Made by a program: the position numbers and the translations under genes. Below are positions 10,574 to 19,219 of a DNA stretch of 64,000 nt, one piece after another. The stretch is from positions 124,001-188,000 of the forward strand of contig NC_009047.1 in assembly GCF_000209165.1 (NCBI RefSeq), read 5' to 3'. A model generated the notes under the pieces. That model was not told the origin of the DNA, searched no databases, and saw nothing but the letters and a program-made list of their open reading frames with translations. This DNA comes from Scheffersomyces stipitis CBS 6054 (Eukaryota; Ascomycota; Pichiomycetes; Serinales; Debaryomycetaceae). Position 1 is the first letter of the stretch. Each line of letters begins with the position of its first letter.

Positions 10574-11044
10574 CTACACCATTTCTTCTTTCTCCTTTCC
10601 GATTTCTTGGTTCCTGTAAAAATCCTGTTGTTGCTCCTTAACAGCAATTTCGTTCTCTTCGTTTATCAAATCGTCGATGTCGTAATCGTAGTTGTTTGGA
10701 TCGGTATCAAGATCCAACTTTTCCTTTCCTCTTCTTCTCAAACCGGAGGCCTCTGGTGTATTCAATTTGATTTTCAACGGAATGTCGTCTGGAGTGACAT
10801 TGATCTTTTCCTTTAAGGCTGAAGCACGGGCTCTGACAGAGCTGGACGTGGAAGAAGCCTGTTCTACTTCATCTGGAGGAACATATCCAAACTGGTCGTA
10901 ATCGTCATGTTTCTTTGCTACTGCAACTGGATCGGTTTTTCTCTTTGGTTTCTCGACTTTGTAAGTAGCTAAACCAGAGGCATAGGGCAAGTACAAGACG
11001 ATGGCCACAAGCACAATTGCAATAAGGAGCACAAGAAAAAACAT
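10574..11044 (-). CDS. EXP1: Single-pass ER membrane protein, Exp1 (YDL121C)-like
   Basis: 156 residues from the ATG at 11044. A longer frame reaches 11158, but the internal Met starts a clean signal-anchor (FFLVLLIAIVLVAIVLYLPY), as expected for this family, so I choose it. After the anchor come SGLATYKVEKPKRK, a variable Ser/charged stretch, an acidic region and a C-terminus rich in Glu/Lys. The gene is divergent from frataxin with 328 bp between starts. In S. cerevisiae YDL121C (Exp1, an ER export factor for Pma1) is likewise divergent from YFH1 (YDL120W). The name rests on this shared neighbourhood plus topology, so it is moderate; the function of the yeast protein is from established knowledge. 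Confidence 0.6.
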   Translation of the reverse strand: MFFLVLLIAIVLVAIVLYLPYASGLATYKVEKPKRKTDPVAVAKKHDDYDQFGYVPPDEVEQASSTSSSVRARASALKEKINVTPDDIPLKIKLNTPEASGLRRRGKEKLDLDTDPNNYDYDIDDLINEENEIAVKEQQQDFYRNQEIGKEKEEMV

Positions 11045-11372
11045 TATCTCAAGTCTATAAGGATTATCCACCGGTTGAGATAAAAACAGCGAAGTTATTC
11101 TTGCACTTTTAACCAGAGAAAGCGATCGATGATGAGGTCTGTGACGTTCCCGAGTCAATTATGTCACTTTTCAGCCGTTGGCAGCCGACATAAAATGTCG
11201 CATTTTCGCTGCGCACAAATATCGCTCAATTTCGCTCAATCACAGCGACTTTTATGTCAGCCGATTATTGCAACTATTTCTTCACCACTCGTTTAGACTC
11301 AATCGAACGACATTAGTTTACTTTGTTTTACAGCACCCGTTGCATGCATCTTGTCTTGTTGATATCGACAAA
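11045..11372. promoter_or_regulatory. Shared divergent promoter EXP1-like / YFH1
   Basis: 328 bp between two divergent starts. No separate gene is supported. The frataxin frame is open upstream of its chosen ATG only through non-ATG codons. Confidence 0.6.
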
Positions 11373-11891
11373 ATGTTCAGGCAAGTTTTGCGTTATTCCG
11401 GTCGATTCTCGTCTCTAGGAGTGAGAAAATACGCACCAGCCATAGCTCCTAGAGCCACAGTGTTGAGCTCTCCAACCAGACATGTTTCTGCAATGGCTAC
11501 TAGAGCCTACTCTTTGAGCACATCAGGCGAAGACATTGAGGACAAGATTGATCAAATCAGCGTCAACGAATACAACAGCATCAGCGAAGAGTATTTGGAG
11601 TCTTTGGCCGATTCCTTGGAAGACTTAAGTGAAAAATACCCGCAGATCGACTGTGAGTTAAGTCACGGGGTCATGACATTGACGATTCCACCACACGGTA
11701 CTTACGTTATTAACAAACAGCCACCTAACAAACAGATCTGGTTGAGCAGTCCAGTGAGCGGTCCCAAGAGATACGACTTGATTGGCGGTCAGTGGATCAC
11801 GTTAAGAGATGGCTCCGCCTTGACAGAATTGATAACCGAGGAAGTTTCTTCTGCTCTAGGTACAGAAGTCAGTCTCGACATAGAAGGATAG
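11373..11891 (+). CDS. YFH1: Frataxin, mitochondrial iron-sulfur cluster assembly factor
   Basis: 172 residues from the ATG at 11373. The frame is open further 5' but has no ATG there, and this Met begins a basic, Arg/Ser-rich mitochondrial presequence (MFRQVLRYSGRFSSLG). The mature part has the frataxin fold signature: an acidic first helix (SEEYLESLADSLEDL), then DCELSHGVMTLTIPPHGTYVINKQPPNKQIWLSSP in pieces, and the strands GPKRYDL and GQWITLRDG. It binds iron and stimulates the Nfs1-Isu scaffold in the matrix. It is divergently paired with the EXP1-like gene, as in S. cerevisiae. Confidence 0.93.
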   Translation: MFRQVLRYSGRFSSLGVRKYAPAIAPRATVLSSPTRHVSAMATRAYSLSTSGEDIEDKIDQISVNEYNSISEEYLESLADSLEDLSEKYPQIDCELSHGVMTLTIPPHGTYVINKQPPNKQIWLSSPVSGPKRYDLIGGQWITLRDGSALTELITEEVSSALGTEVSLDIEG

Positions 11892-12895
11892 ATGATAAGT
11901 GGAGCACCACGTAGTATATGACCAAGCAGACATATCAGTCGGGTCGTTTGTCGTTAGTACTGTAAATAGGATATGATCGGCCGATAGCAATATGAAAATG
12001 GAATATGACGAAATTGTAGAAAATCACGTGTAGCATACGATTGCGTGTGGGAAGTTGTTTGAAAGAAGATGCGATCACTCTAAGAATGGTAAAGAACCGT
12101 TGGGTCTAACTAAGCAGTTGCATATTAATTGGGGTCAACGTCTAAAGACGGCTGAGTCAGATGATACGAGAACAAAGATGCGCCAGAGATTTTCGTAGAG
12201 GTTCTCTGCGGAATTAGGTTAAACTTCGAAGTATTTTCCTGCAATAGAACAAATCTGTGATCTGCTAAAGGCACAGCAGACGCAGCTAATGCGAAAGTCC
12301 ACAGCGTCTATTTCAAGTGCTCCAAATATAGCAGAATCTGTCAAAGGATATGTTCTCCATAGTATAATTCCAGCTTAGTCATAATTGCAGGAGTATAGCC
12401 CATATTGGCGTGGAGTTAGAATGAAAATCAGTGATGGATCGTTTCAGTCTCAGTGTCATCTCAGTAGTGTGTTCCAAAATTTGGTGTTGTGGCCGATAAG
12501 CCTCATACAGGCTCGAGATGGATAGGCTTAGCACGTTGGGTAAAGTGATGATCAGATTGCCGAATACCATATGCTTCACAAAATATCGAGAAAAGTAGAC
12601 ACGGCATAGACAGAATATCATCAAACACAATTGGGTAGGATCTAGCCGCACGGGCGAAGCAGCCGTAGATGGTGACCAAGTTAAGTTCGGGATATACGAG
12701 TGAGACAATTTCACATTCCACTACTATTTTAGCTTTTGTTACCCCGTTGTGGATTGTATGTAAAGCAATTGCTCAAATATAAAACCAGAAATTTCTGGTG
12801 TGGACGTTTTGTCTTTTGTACAAGTGAAATTTCACGTTTGTAGAATTCAGTCCTAGACCAATTCCTAAACGAAATTCAACTCTTCAACTATAGTT
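11892..12895. other. Intergenic region upstream of WW-domain gene
   Basis: About 1 kb. Two overlapping minus-strand frames (12379-12721) look non-coding in composition. No other structure noticed. Confidence 0.5.
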
Positions 12896-13765
12896 ATGTC
12901 TGAAGGTTACGATAGACAAGCCCCAGCCGTTCCTGAAGGTGAAGGTTCGATTCCCGTGAACCAGTCGGGTTCTGAATCGAGCAACCAGCAGCTTGAAAGG
13001 CCCCGTCTTCCCCAATTGCCAGAAGGCTGGATCGCACAATGGGACGATGAGTACAACCACTATTTCTTTGTTAATACTGTTACCGGCGAATCGCAGTGGG
13101 AAATTCCTGAGTCTAGTGTGCCAGGTGCATCAGAAGCTCGTTCTAGCGAGTTTGCACCTTCTGACTCAAACATCGCCGACAACGAATCTGCCGAAAGAGG
13201 TATTGGTGGAGACGGTACTGGCGAAAGGGGCCTTGGTAGTGTAGTGGGCTCTCTTTTACTGGGAGGTAACTCTGGCCATCAATCCGGAGGCACTTCAGGT
13301 CTTATTAGCTTAGTCAGTTCTTTGGCTTCATCCAAGACTAGTGGAGGTTACGGTGGAGGCTACGGTGGAGGATATGGTGGAGGATACAACCGTCCATCAC
13401 ACGCTCCAGGTAGTGGTGGAGGTGCTGGTTCACTCTTAGGCCTTTTGGCTGGAGGCTCTAGTGGAGGTTACGGTGGTGGCTATGGTGGAGGCTACGGTGG
13501 AGGCTACAACCAAGGGGGCTCAGGAGGTCTTCTTGGAGATTTGCTTGGTGGTGGTGGTGGTGGCTACAATCAAGGCTACGGTAACCAGGGCTATGGAAAC
13601 CAAGGTGGCCATCATGGTGGACACCACGGAGGTAATGGTGGCTTCGGTGGAGGATTCGGCGGTGGATTCGGTGGAGAAGGACGTCACGGTGGAGGATTCG
13701 GCGGAGAAGGTCGTCACGGTGGTGAGCATCACGGAGGTGGTCGTCACAATGGAGGAGGATGGTAG
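12896..13765 (+). CDS. WW-domain protein with Gly/Tyr-rich C-terminus (Wwm1-like)
   Basis: 289 residues. A WW domain lies at about residues 39-73 (LPEGWIAQWDDEYNHYFFVN, with Trp45, Trp69 and Pro71 in the expected places). The rest is low complexity: a middle part with two Gly/Leu/Ser blocks (SLLLGG, SLLGLLAGG) and many GGYGGGYGGG, GNQGY and GGFGGE repeats with interspersed His near the end. A WW domain followed by a Gly-rich tail recalls S. cerevisiae Wwm1, which binds the metacaspase Mca1, but the tail is more repetitive here. The WW domain should bind Pro-Pro-x-Tyr ligands; the partner is unknown. Confidence 0.8.
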   Translation: MSEGYDRQAPAVPEGEGSIPVNQSGSESSNQQLERPRLPQLPEGWIAQWDDEYNHYFFVNTVTGESQWEIPESSVPGASEARSSEFAPSDSNIADNESAERGIGGDGTGERGLGSVVGSLLLGGNSGHQSGGTSGLISLVSSLASSKTSGGYGGGYGGGYGGGYNRPSHAPGSGGGAGSLLGLLAGGSSGGYGGGYGGGYGGGYNQGGSGGLLGDLLGGGGGGYNQGYGNQGYGNQGGHHGGHHGGNGGFGGGFGGGFGGEGRHGGGFGGEGRHGGEHHGGGRHNGGGW

Positions 13766-14438
13766 AATACCAGGTCTACCGCTGTTGAATTGTATCTGTT
13801 TTATATACTGAGTATATATCTTCGAATCTAAGAAAATTGAATGAGCTAGTCTTGCTGTGTATTTATGCTAGTATAGTAAAGCATGTTTTTCTACTTTGTT
13901 TCACATCTAAATGAATTCATATTCTTGGTAATCATCTGGTTCATATTCAGTGTTCGATCCGTCCCTTTTTCGCAACCTCAGCAAGTTTTATAGAAAACGC
14001 AATTTGTGTACAATAATATGCTAAAATGTATTCAAATATATTATATTCACCACGGATCATCTACTTGTTGTCATATAATCAATTGCCATAGAATATACTT
14101 ATACTTCATCTTATTGTTTCTTCATATTTGGCGAGCTCAAATTCTTCAATTGTCCTCCATTGCTAAATCGCAGCCTCAGTAATGTATGGGGTTCTTCAGT
14201 GCGAATATCCTGATAAATCTTGTCTTCACTGATGACATCTACATCGAAGAATTTCCAACTCAAATTTTTGCCTTCAGCAAGCCCAAGCATTATAATTTAC
14301 CGTTGTATAGTTCGCCAACTCACTGCTACACTGGTCTACTTCAAATTTTGTATTTCATAGAAGTTCTTCTTTCCCATCTTTCCGAAGCGTCTATCCCTAT
14401 GAAGAATCACATTAATTAATCTTATTTCACACCTCAAG
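13766..14438. other. Intergenic region between WW-domain and SP-RING genes
   Basis: 673 bp. It holds a protein-like 59-codon frame on the minus strand (separate entry) and a 77-codon plus-strand frame (14186-14419) overlapping it that looks like its antisense shadow. Confidence 0.5.
14111..14290 (-). CDS. Possible short gene or 3' exon, 59 codons
   Basis: From ATG 14290 the frame gives 59 residues of balanced, protein-like composition (WKFFDVDVISEDKIYQDIRT, then PHTLLRLRFSNGGQLKNL). The same frame upstream carries two stops and then another open stretch (ending MGKKNFYEIQNLK) that reaches the SP-RING start. It could be the 3' exon of a spliced gene, a degraded gene, or chance. No consensus GTATGT or TACTAAC is seen. 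I do not recognise it. Confidence 0.25.
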   Translation of the reverse strand: MLGLAEGKNLSWKFFDVDVISEDKIYQDIRTEEPHTLLRLRFSNGGQLKNLSSPNMKKQ

Positions 14439-15764
14439 ATGACACGAAATAGCACGTCAGATGCGGTAAATGTATTGCCGAATGCTGTGCAAGTCATCTC
14501 ACAAGTTGCTGGAGCTGGTTCATCACAAAGACGAGAAATTCACGTCAAGATACGACTACCAAAACAAGAGTTGTCCAAGTTGGAAATTGAAGACGTTGTA
14601 GAAGACGACGACGACGACGAAGACAGCATCCTTAGAAGCAGCCACATTATACCGACACTTCCTACAACGTTTGAGTACGAAAGTGAAGACCCTTTTTCGT
14701 CAGAAGGAGATGAATTTCTTCTTGATGCTGAGTTGGATAAGGCGATAAAGTCAGTCTTTGGCGATACTCCTGCCTCAGACACTAGTAGTCCTTCTACGAA
14801 AGATCATCCAAGGATAACCACAAGGAAACCTGATTTTCAAAAGGAATCCACTCCGTTGAGATCATCCCAGAGACTAAGAGAAAAGATTCAAAAACAAGAA
14901 AAATTTGAACGACAGATAGTAAAAGAGTCCGTCGTTGTACATAAAGACCAACATCAAGTCAAAATCGTGGACGGGTACAAGCCGGTACCAAAACATATAC
15001 TTCCTATGATTGAACAAGAGATTGGAGCCATGAACGATGAGTTTGCAATAGTAGACAAGTTCATTTTCTCGTTGAAAGACCCCTTAGGTGCAAGCAAGAT
15101 CAAGTTGCCAGTGAAATCAATGTATTGTATCCATTTTGAATGCTTTGATTTCAACAACTTCTGTCTTTTCAATAAGATCCCACCGGGAGTAAAGTTGTTG
15201 GTCAAAAAGGATCTAGCCAAGAAGAGCTTTGAGAGCATCAAGCTCCGAAAGCGGGTTCATAAAGAAGTCAAAAGCGAATACGTGACCATTATTCTGGACC
15301 CAAAGGCGTATACTGCCAAGTTCATTGCACCAATGGGACCTATCTACAAGTGTCCCATATGTGACCGTAGTTTTCCACTAAGTGAGCTAGTTATGGGCGA
15401 TGCCTACAATTACTTTGTCAAGTCTACACCTGTAGATGCTGAACGTGTAGAGCTACTAGATATGAATAGATATAAGGTATTAGATGACAAACGAATACCG
15501 AAGGCTGTTGAGGAAGAAATTATAGTCCTTTCAGATGATGACGATGATAATAATAATGGCATTGTCAATGCTAACTATGATGACAAAGTTAATGCAAATC
15601 AGGCGGATACAGTTGGACTAGCACTGCTTCAAAATCTACTGTATGATAGTGGAGATGACTTATTCGATGATGGTCTTGATGAAGAGATTCTCAATCTTAG
15701 TGAATCAGACTACCAAAGGTTCGGTCAAGGTAGCAGCTATGACGATCCTGTGACCATAGACTAG
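14439..15764 (+). CDS. SUMO E3 ligase-like protein with split SP-RING finger
   Basis: 441 residues. The centre resembles the Siz/PIAS SP-RING: FSLKDPLGASKIKLPVKSMY followed by Cys230-x-His232 and ECFDFNN, as in S. pombe Pli1, and later Cys305-Pro-Ile-Cys308. The four zinc ligands are all present, but 72 residues separate His232 from Cys305, where Siz/PIAS proteins have about 20. No SAP or PINIT domain is evident. A strong SUMO-interacting motif, IIVLSDDDDD, lies at 361-370, and an acidic run (EDDDDDED) at 55-62. A SUMO-pathway role in the nucleus is inferred from the finger plus SIM. I do not recognise a named orthologue. The stop is 200 bp from the convergent DUF4246 gene. Confidence 0.75.
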   Translation: MTRNSTSDAVNVLPNAVQVISQVAGAGSSQRREIHVKIRLPKQELSKLEIEDVVEDDDDDEDSILRSSHIIPTLPTTFEYESEDPFSSEGDEFLLDAELDKAIKSVFGDTPASDTSSPSTKDHPRITTRKPDFQKESTPLRSSQRLREKIQKQEKFERQIVKESVVVHKDQHQVKIVDGYKPVPKHILPMIEQEIGAMNDEFAIVDKFIFSLKDPLGASKIKLPVKSMYCIHFECFDFNNFCLFNKIPPGVKLLVKKDLAKKSFESIKLRKRVHKEVKSEYVTIILDPKAYTAKFIAPMGPIYKCPICDRSFPLSELVMGDAYNYFVKSTPVDAERVELLDMNRYKVLDDKRIPKAVEEEIIVLSDDDDDNNNGIVNANYDDKVNANQADTVGLALLQNLLYDSGDDLFDDGLDEEILNLSESDYQRFGQGSSYDDPVTID

Positions 15765-15964
15765 GAATTGTATATATGTATGTAACATAAAGATAATGGG
15801 TTTTGGGATAACGAATATAAAAGGGTCGTTGGATTCAATTTTTGATAATTACTTTGTAGTAAAACTATCTTGTTTATAATTTATTGATAGTGATGTCATT
15901 ACTGTTGTATTTATTAATTCAAATTTGATTTTCGATTTCGCACCCATATTTATATAGATAATAT

Positions 15965-17674
15965 TCAATGCTCGCAGAGTGAAAACTGTCTCTTGAATGC
16001 TCCCAAGTCACTAACTTGAGGATCGTTGTCAGCTGCTGTTCTTTCATCCATGAGTGCTTCTCTTACTTTCTTTGCACTAGTCAAATCTATGGGCCAGATA
16101 TTTCCTTTCTTCAAATCCAAGATTTGTTTCATGATATTATCAGAAATTAGTGTGGAATTGAGAGGTCCAGCTTTGGCATCTTCATCATGTTCTTTGAAAA
16201 GCCCCAAATCGTCCCACCATTCCTTCTGTTGGGGAGGAACTTGATCAGTAGTAACCACCAAATCATTGTACGGATCAACGATGAAAAAACAAAGGATCTT
16301 ACGGTGACCCTTCTTGGACTTGTCGGCCAATTCGAAGGTATCAACTTGGTGTTGGAATATATTGGGGAAAATTACAACTCTGTCTTCTCGAGAAATAACA
16401 TGTCCAAGCTCTTTTACCATTAAATCTTCGTCATTGACACCAAAGATCTCTCTTCCGTAGTCGTCATCGTTTTGCTCGTATTCTGGATCTTCAAATCCAG
16501 TTCTAAACTTCAACTTAGATTCCGTGATGTTTTCTGAATCATAGTAGTACAAAACGGTAGCAACAATGTCTTCGTTGATTGTTCCTTCCACATGCCATGC
16601 TCCCCCTTCGTAGGTGGGCCTCTCTGGAGTCAATTCAATGTTCGCCAACTTGACAATGACCTTCAATTTCTGGAAGTCCCTAACAACATCGATTTCTTTG
16701 TCGATAATAGGGCCCTGATCGTAAATGGGAGTGAAAGTCTTCAAATAGTTGACTCTATTATCTTGAAGCTCGTCCCAGATCTCATCCGCAACCGCATCTT
16801 CTCCATTCCAAATATCCTCAAGTTTTTGCTTATACTCATCCAGGTATGCATCGTTGTATTTAGGAATTTCAATTCTAATGTATTCCTTGGAAACAGCCTT
16901 AGATAAGATATAGTTCAAGCCAGGCAAAACAGAGTTGAAAATTGCTTGGATTGAGGAGTATAACTTGGCATGTTTTGCTGGGTGCAAATTGTTGATGTAG
17001 GAAATAAACTCAAAGCTGCTCAGTGCTTTGTTGAATGATAATAGAGCAGGAAGCCATTGGAAATTCTTCGAAATGCCAAAGGGCATGACTGCATTTTTGA
17101 AAAATTCAATTTTCTCCTCGTACTCTACCACTTCGACCTGGTTCTTGTTGGAAGAATAAATTGGAGTAATGCCGTATTGTAACGGAAACAAAGAAGGATG
17201 GACTAAGTCAATGACCTTGTTATCTGTTTTTGGATGGTAGTCCAAATCGCCACCAAAGGATTCTGCTAATTTATCGATGTCTCTCTTGAAGGTGGCCGCG
17301 AGTTGAGGATCAATGGCTTTATCAGCAAAGACAATCTTATCATCACATCCAATGGAATATTCCTTGCCTTTAAATCCAGGGAAGTCGTGTTCAGTCTTCT
17401 CATACCATTCCAATTCGAGAAAAACGTAGTCAATTACTTCATCAATGAGTTTAGTCCTGTCGTTGTAGAAGTCCTTAACCTCCTGTTTCCATTTGGCCGA
17501 GATCGTAGGATCTTTGTACTTTGCTTTCCAGTTGGGCTTTTGACGGATACTGTTGGAAATCTCAATAATCAACCATTCGTCTTTGCATTTTATGGTTGGA
17601 CCTACTCCTGTGTAGGCTGCCCACCATGGGTGTTTAAACGGAGATTTGGATGCTATCTTTGGTCTACGGTACAT
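15965..17674 (-). CDS. DUF4246 family protein, probable Fe(II)/2-oxoglutarate-type oxygenase
   Basis: 569 residues, the usual size for this fungal family. Family blocks include the N-terminal KHPWWAAYTGVG... helix-strand region and, near the C-terminus, GGAWHVEGT followed by IVATVLYYYDSENI. His361, Glu363, His442 (FQHQV) and Arg458 (HRKILCFFIVDP) could form the metal triad and 2-oxoglutarate clamp of a double-stranded beta-helix; that reading is inference. The substrate is unknown. The final residues (FSLCEH) and the absence of a targeting signal suggest a cytosolic protein. The start is the first ATG after an AT-rich leader. Confidence 0.8.
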   Translation of the reverse strand: MYRRPKIASKSPFKHPWWAAYTGVGPTIKCKDEWLIIEISNSIRQKPNWKAKYKDPTISAKWKQEVKDFYNDRTKLIDEVIDYVFLELEWYEKTEHDFPGFKGKEYSIGCDDKIVFADKAIDPQLAATFKRDIDKLAESFGGDLDYHPKTDNKVIDLVHPSLFPLQYGITPIYSSNKNQVEVVEYEEKIEFFKNAVMPFGISKNFQWLPALLSFNKALSSFEFISYINNLHPAKHAKLYSSIQAIFNSVLPGLNYILSKAVSKEYIRIEIPKYNDAYLDEYKQKLEDIWNGEDAVADEIWDELQDNRVNYLKTFTPIYDQGPIIDKEIDVVRDFQKLKVIVKLANIELTPERPTYEGGAWHVEGTINEDIVATVLYYYDSENITESKLKFRTGFEDPEYEQNDDDYGREIFGVNDEDLMVKELGHVISREDRVVIFPNIFQHQVDTFELADKSKKGHRKILCFFIVDPYNDLVVTTDQVPPQQKEWWDDLGLFKEHDEDAKAGPLNSTLISDNIMKQILDLKKGNIWPIDLTSAKKVREALMDERTAADNDPQVSDLGAFKRQFSLCEH

Positions 17675-18844
17675 TCTTGGTCGTAATTAGACTAAATGAA
17701 GATGTGTCTAATCAAACGTGCAATTCACTACAGCTTCAATTGGAGATATAAAAATGACATTGTTGAATTCTCTATCGAACCTTTTTTGTGATGTAGAACA
17801 CATGGAGAGACAAGAAATCATATGGCCAATTTGTGGTATCCCTGATTGACTTCGTAATTGAAAAAGCAAAATGCTTGGAGACTTCCTAAAGTGAGTTTGT
17901 GTTGCAGGAAACAAGGAGGCGGGTTGCAGATATGGAACAGAAATACGAGTTGTCGAAGAGGAGAAGTTTGAGCAGTGTTAATTAACCTTCACAGATTTAA
18001 CTGAAAATTTTACCTAGCAAATTAAGTAATTTTTGCAATTGACCGAAGTCGGTTTATTTTGCAACCAGTCTTAGAAAATATATTCGGGTACGTCTCGATA
18101 TGGAGAGATGGTACTATGGCTTACTATTTGAAAATATCCTCGAGTCTACAAGTAGTGCGCGATTGTCATTTATAAACTCAGGTGGGCACAAACGATATAC
18201 TAGTATGTCTCTAATGTACATAGGAAGAAAATCTTCAAGTAAAATAAATTTATCAAATAGATTTGTACGCCATTGAAGGATGCTAGGTGAATTCAGTCTG
18301 AGCAACACTCTGGGGATAATCTGATACACCCAAATTGAGTAGCAAAACGGGAAATCCAGATTTGCTTTTGATGAAAATTTGTCAGGTTTGAGAAGTACCC
18401 TATGAAATTATTTCGTCTAGATAGGCACTTCTCTTCTGATCCTTTTCTTCTGTATCTTCAAAACATTATAGCCCAAGAACAAGTTTTTCCACCATTCCTT
18501 GTCTTCAGCCATTCTTTCCGCACAAGAAATCTGTCTACAGTTAATAAAAAAACGGTTGTAGGTTTACAAGATGTAGAATGAATGCCCCCATTTAGTTTAA
18601 AAGGGCAGCTTGATGATGGCTGTTGATGAAACTTCTCTCGTGATTATGGCGGCATCAACACGTATCTATGTTCAATTTTTTATACTCGAATTTGCAATAG
18701 CTTTAAATTTCGCAGCCATATATTTATAAAAAAATGCAGATATTCTGCACAAATCATAAAAGCTAGAACATAGCAATACCCCAAAACAAAAAGTTATCCC
18801 ATTCACAGTAGACACTTTCCAGAGTTACCAGTAAGCAAAAAAAA
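17675..18844. other. Intergenic region with short candidate ORFs
   Basis: 1.17 kb between the DUF4246 start and tRNA-Gly. No long frame. Two weak candidates are described in the findings: a possible two-exon gene at 17754-17981 with TATAAAAA at 17747-17754, and a 31-codon minus-strand frame at 18417-18512. Confidence 0.5.
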
Positions 18845-18915
18845 TGCGCAAACCCGGAATCGAACCGGGGGCCCAACGATGGCAACGTTGGATTTTACCA
18901 CTAAACCATTTGCGC
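18845..18915 (-). tRNA. tRNA-Gly (GCC)
   Basis: 71 nt on the minus strand. The acceptor GCGCAAA pairs with TTTGCGC, with discriminator A. The D arm carries TTTAGTGGTAAAA, the anticodon loop is TTGCCAT, and the T arm is CCCGGTTCGATTCCGGG. It is nearly identical to yeast tRNA-Gly(GCC). No intron. It lies 7 bp 3' of tRNA-Asp on the same strand. Confidence 0.97.
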
Positions 18916-18922
18916 AAGAAAC

Positions 18923-18994
18923 CTCCGCGACGGGGAATTGAACCCCGGTCTACCACGCGACAAGCGGTAATTCTAGCCACTAAACTATCACGGA
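18923..18994 (-). tRNA. tRNA-Asp (GTC)
   Basis: 72 nt on the minus strand. The acceptor TCCGTGA pairs with TCGCGGA (one G-T pair), with discriminator G. The anticodon loop is CTTGTCGC, and the T arm GGGGTTCAATTCCCC matches yeast tRNA-Asp. No intron. Immediately upstream (plus-strand 19040-19047) lies a TCACGTGA palindrome. With tRNA-Gly it forms a close pair that may be co-transcribed. Confidence 0.97.
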
Positions 18995-19049
18995 CTTTTT
19001 CCTGACAGCAGAAGGAAGATGTATGACAATAATATCCATTCACGTGATT

Positions 19050-19146
19050 TATCTCACCTGATAAGCACGGGATTTACCCGTGTTCTCGATATGCATCCAA
19101 TCCAATTTTTTTCATTAGCTGTGAAAAAATATCTTATCAGGAGATA
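19050..19146. repeat. Nested inverted repeat between tRNA-Asp and AIM23
   Basis: Outer arms are TATCTC-ac-CTGATAAG (19050-19065) and CTTATCAGGAGATA (19133-19146), complementary apart from a 2-nt bulge. Inside them CACGGG-attta-CCCGTG (19066-19082) is a perfect 6-bp hairpin. It lies 74 bp before the AIM23 start and could be a 5'-leader structure or a DNA element. Confidence 0.5.
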
Positions 19147-19219
19147 AACTTCACTGTTCTTGTTTTTTGTTGTCAGTGTTGAAAAACGTGAAAACGCAGT
19201 TTTAAAGGTCCAGGAAAGT

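Noticed and set aside
12379..12721. Two overlapping minus-strand frames of 72 and 111 codons
   Set aside because: Both lie in the WW-gene promoter region and neither has conserved-looking segments.
12945..12955. Exact tRNA B-box (ggttcgattcc)
   Set aside because: It is inside the WW-domain coding region and has no tRNA fold or A-box around it.
13461..13811. 116- and 75-codon frames in the Gly-rich tail of the WW gene
   Set aside because: Shadows created by Gly-codon repeats.
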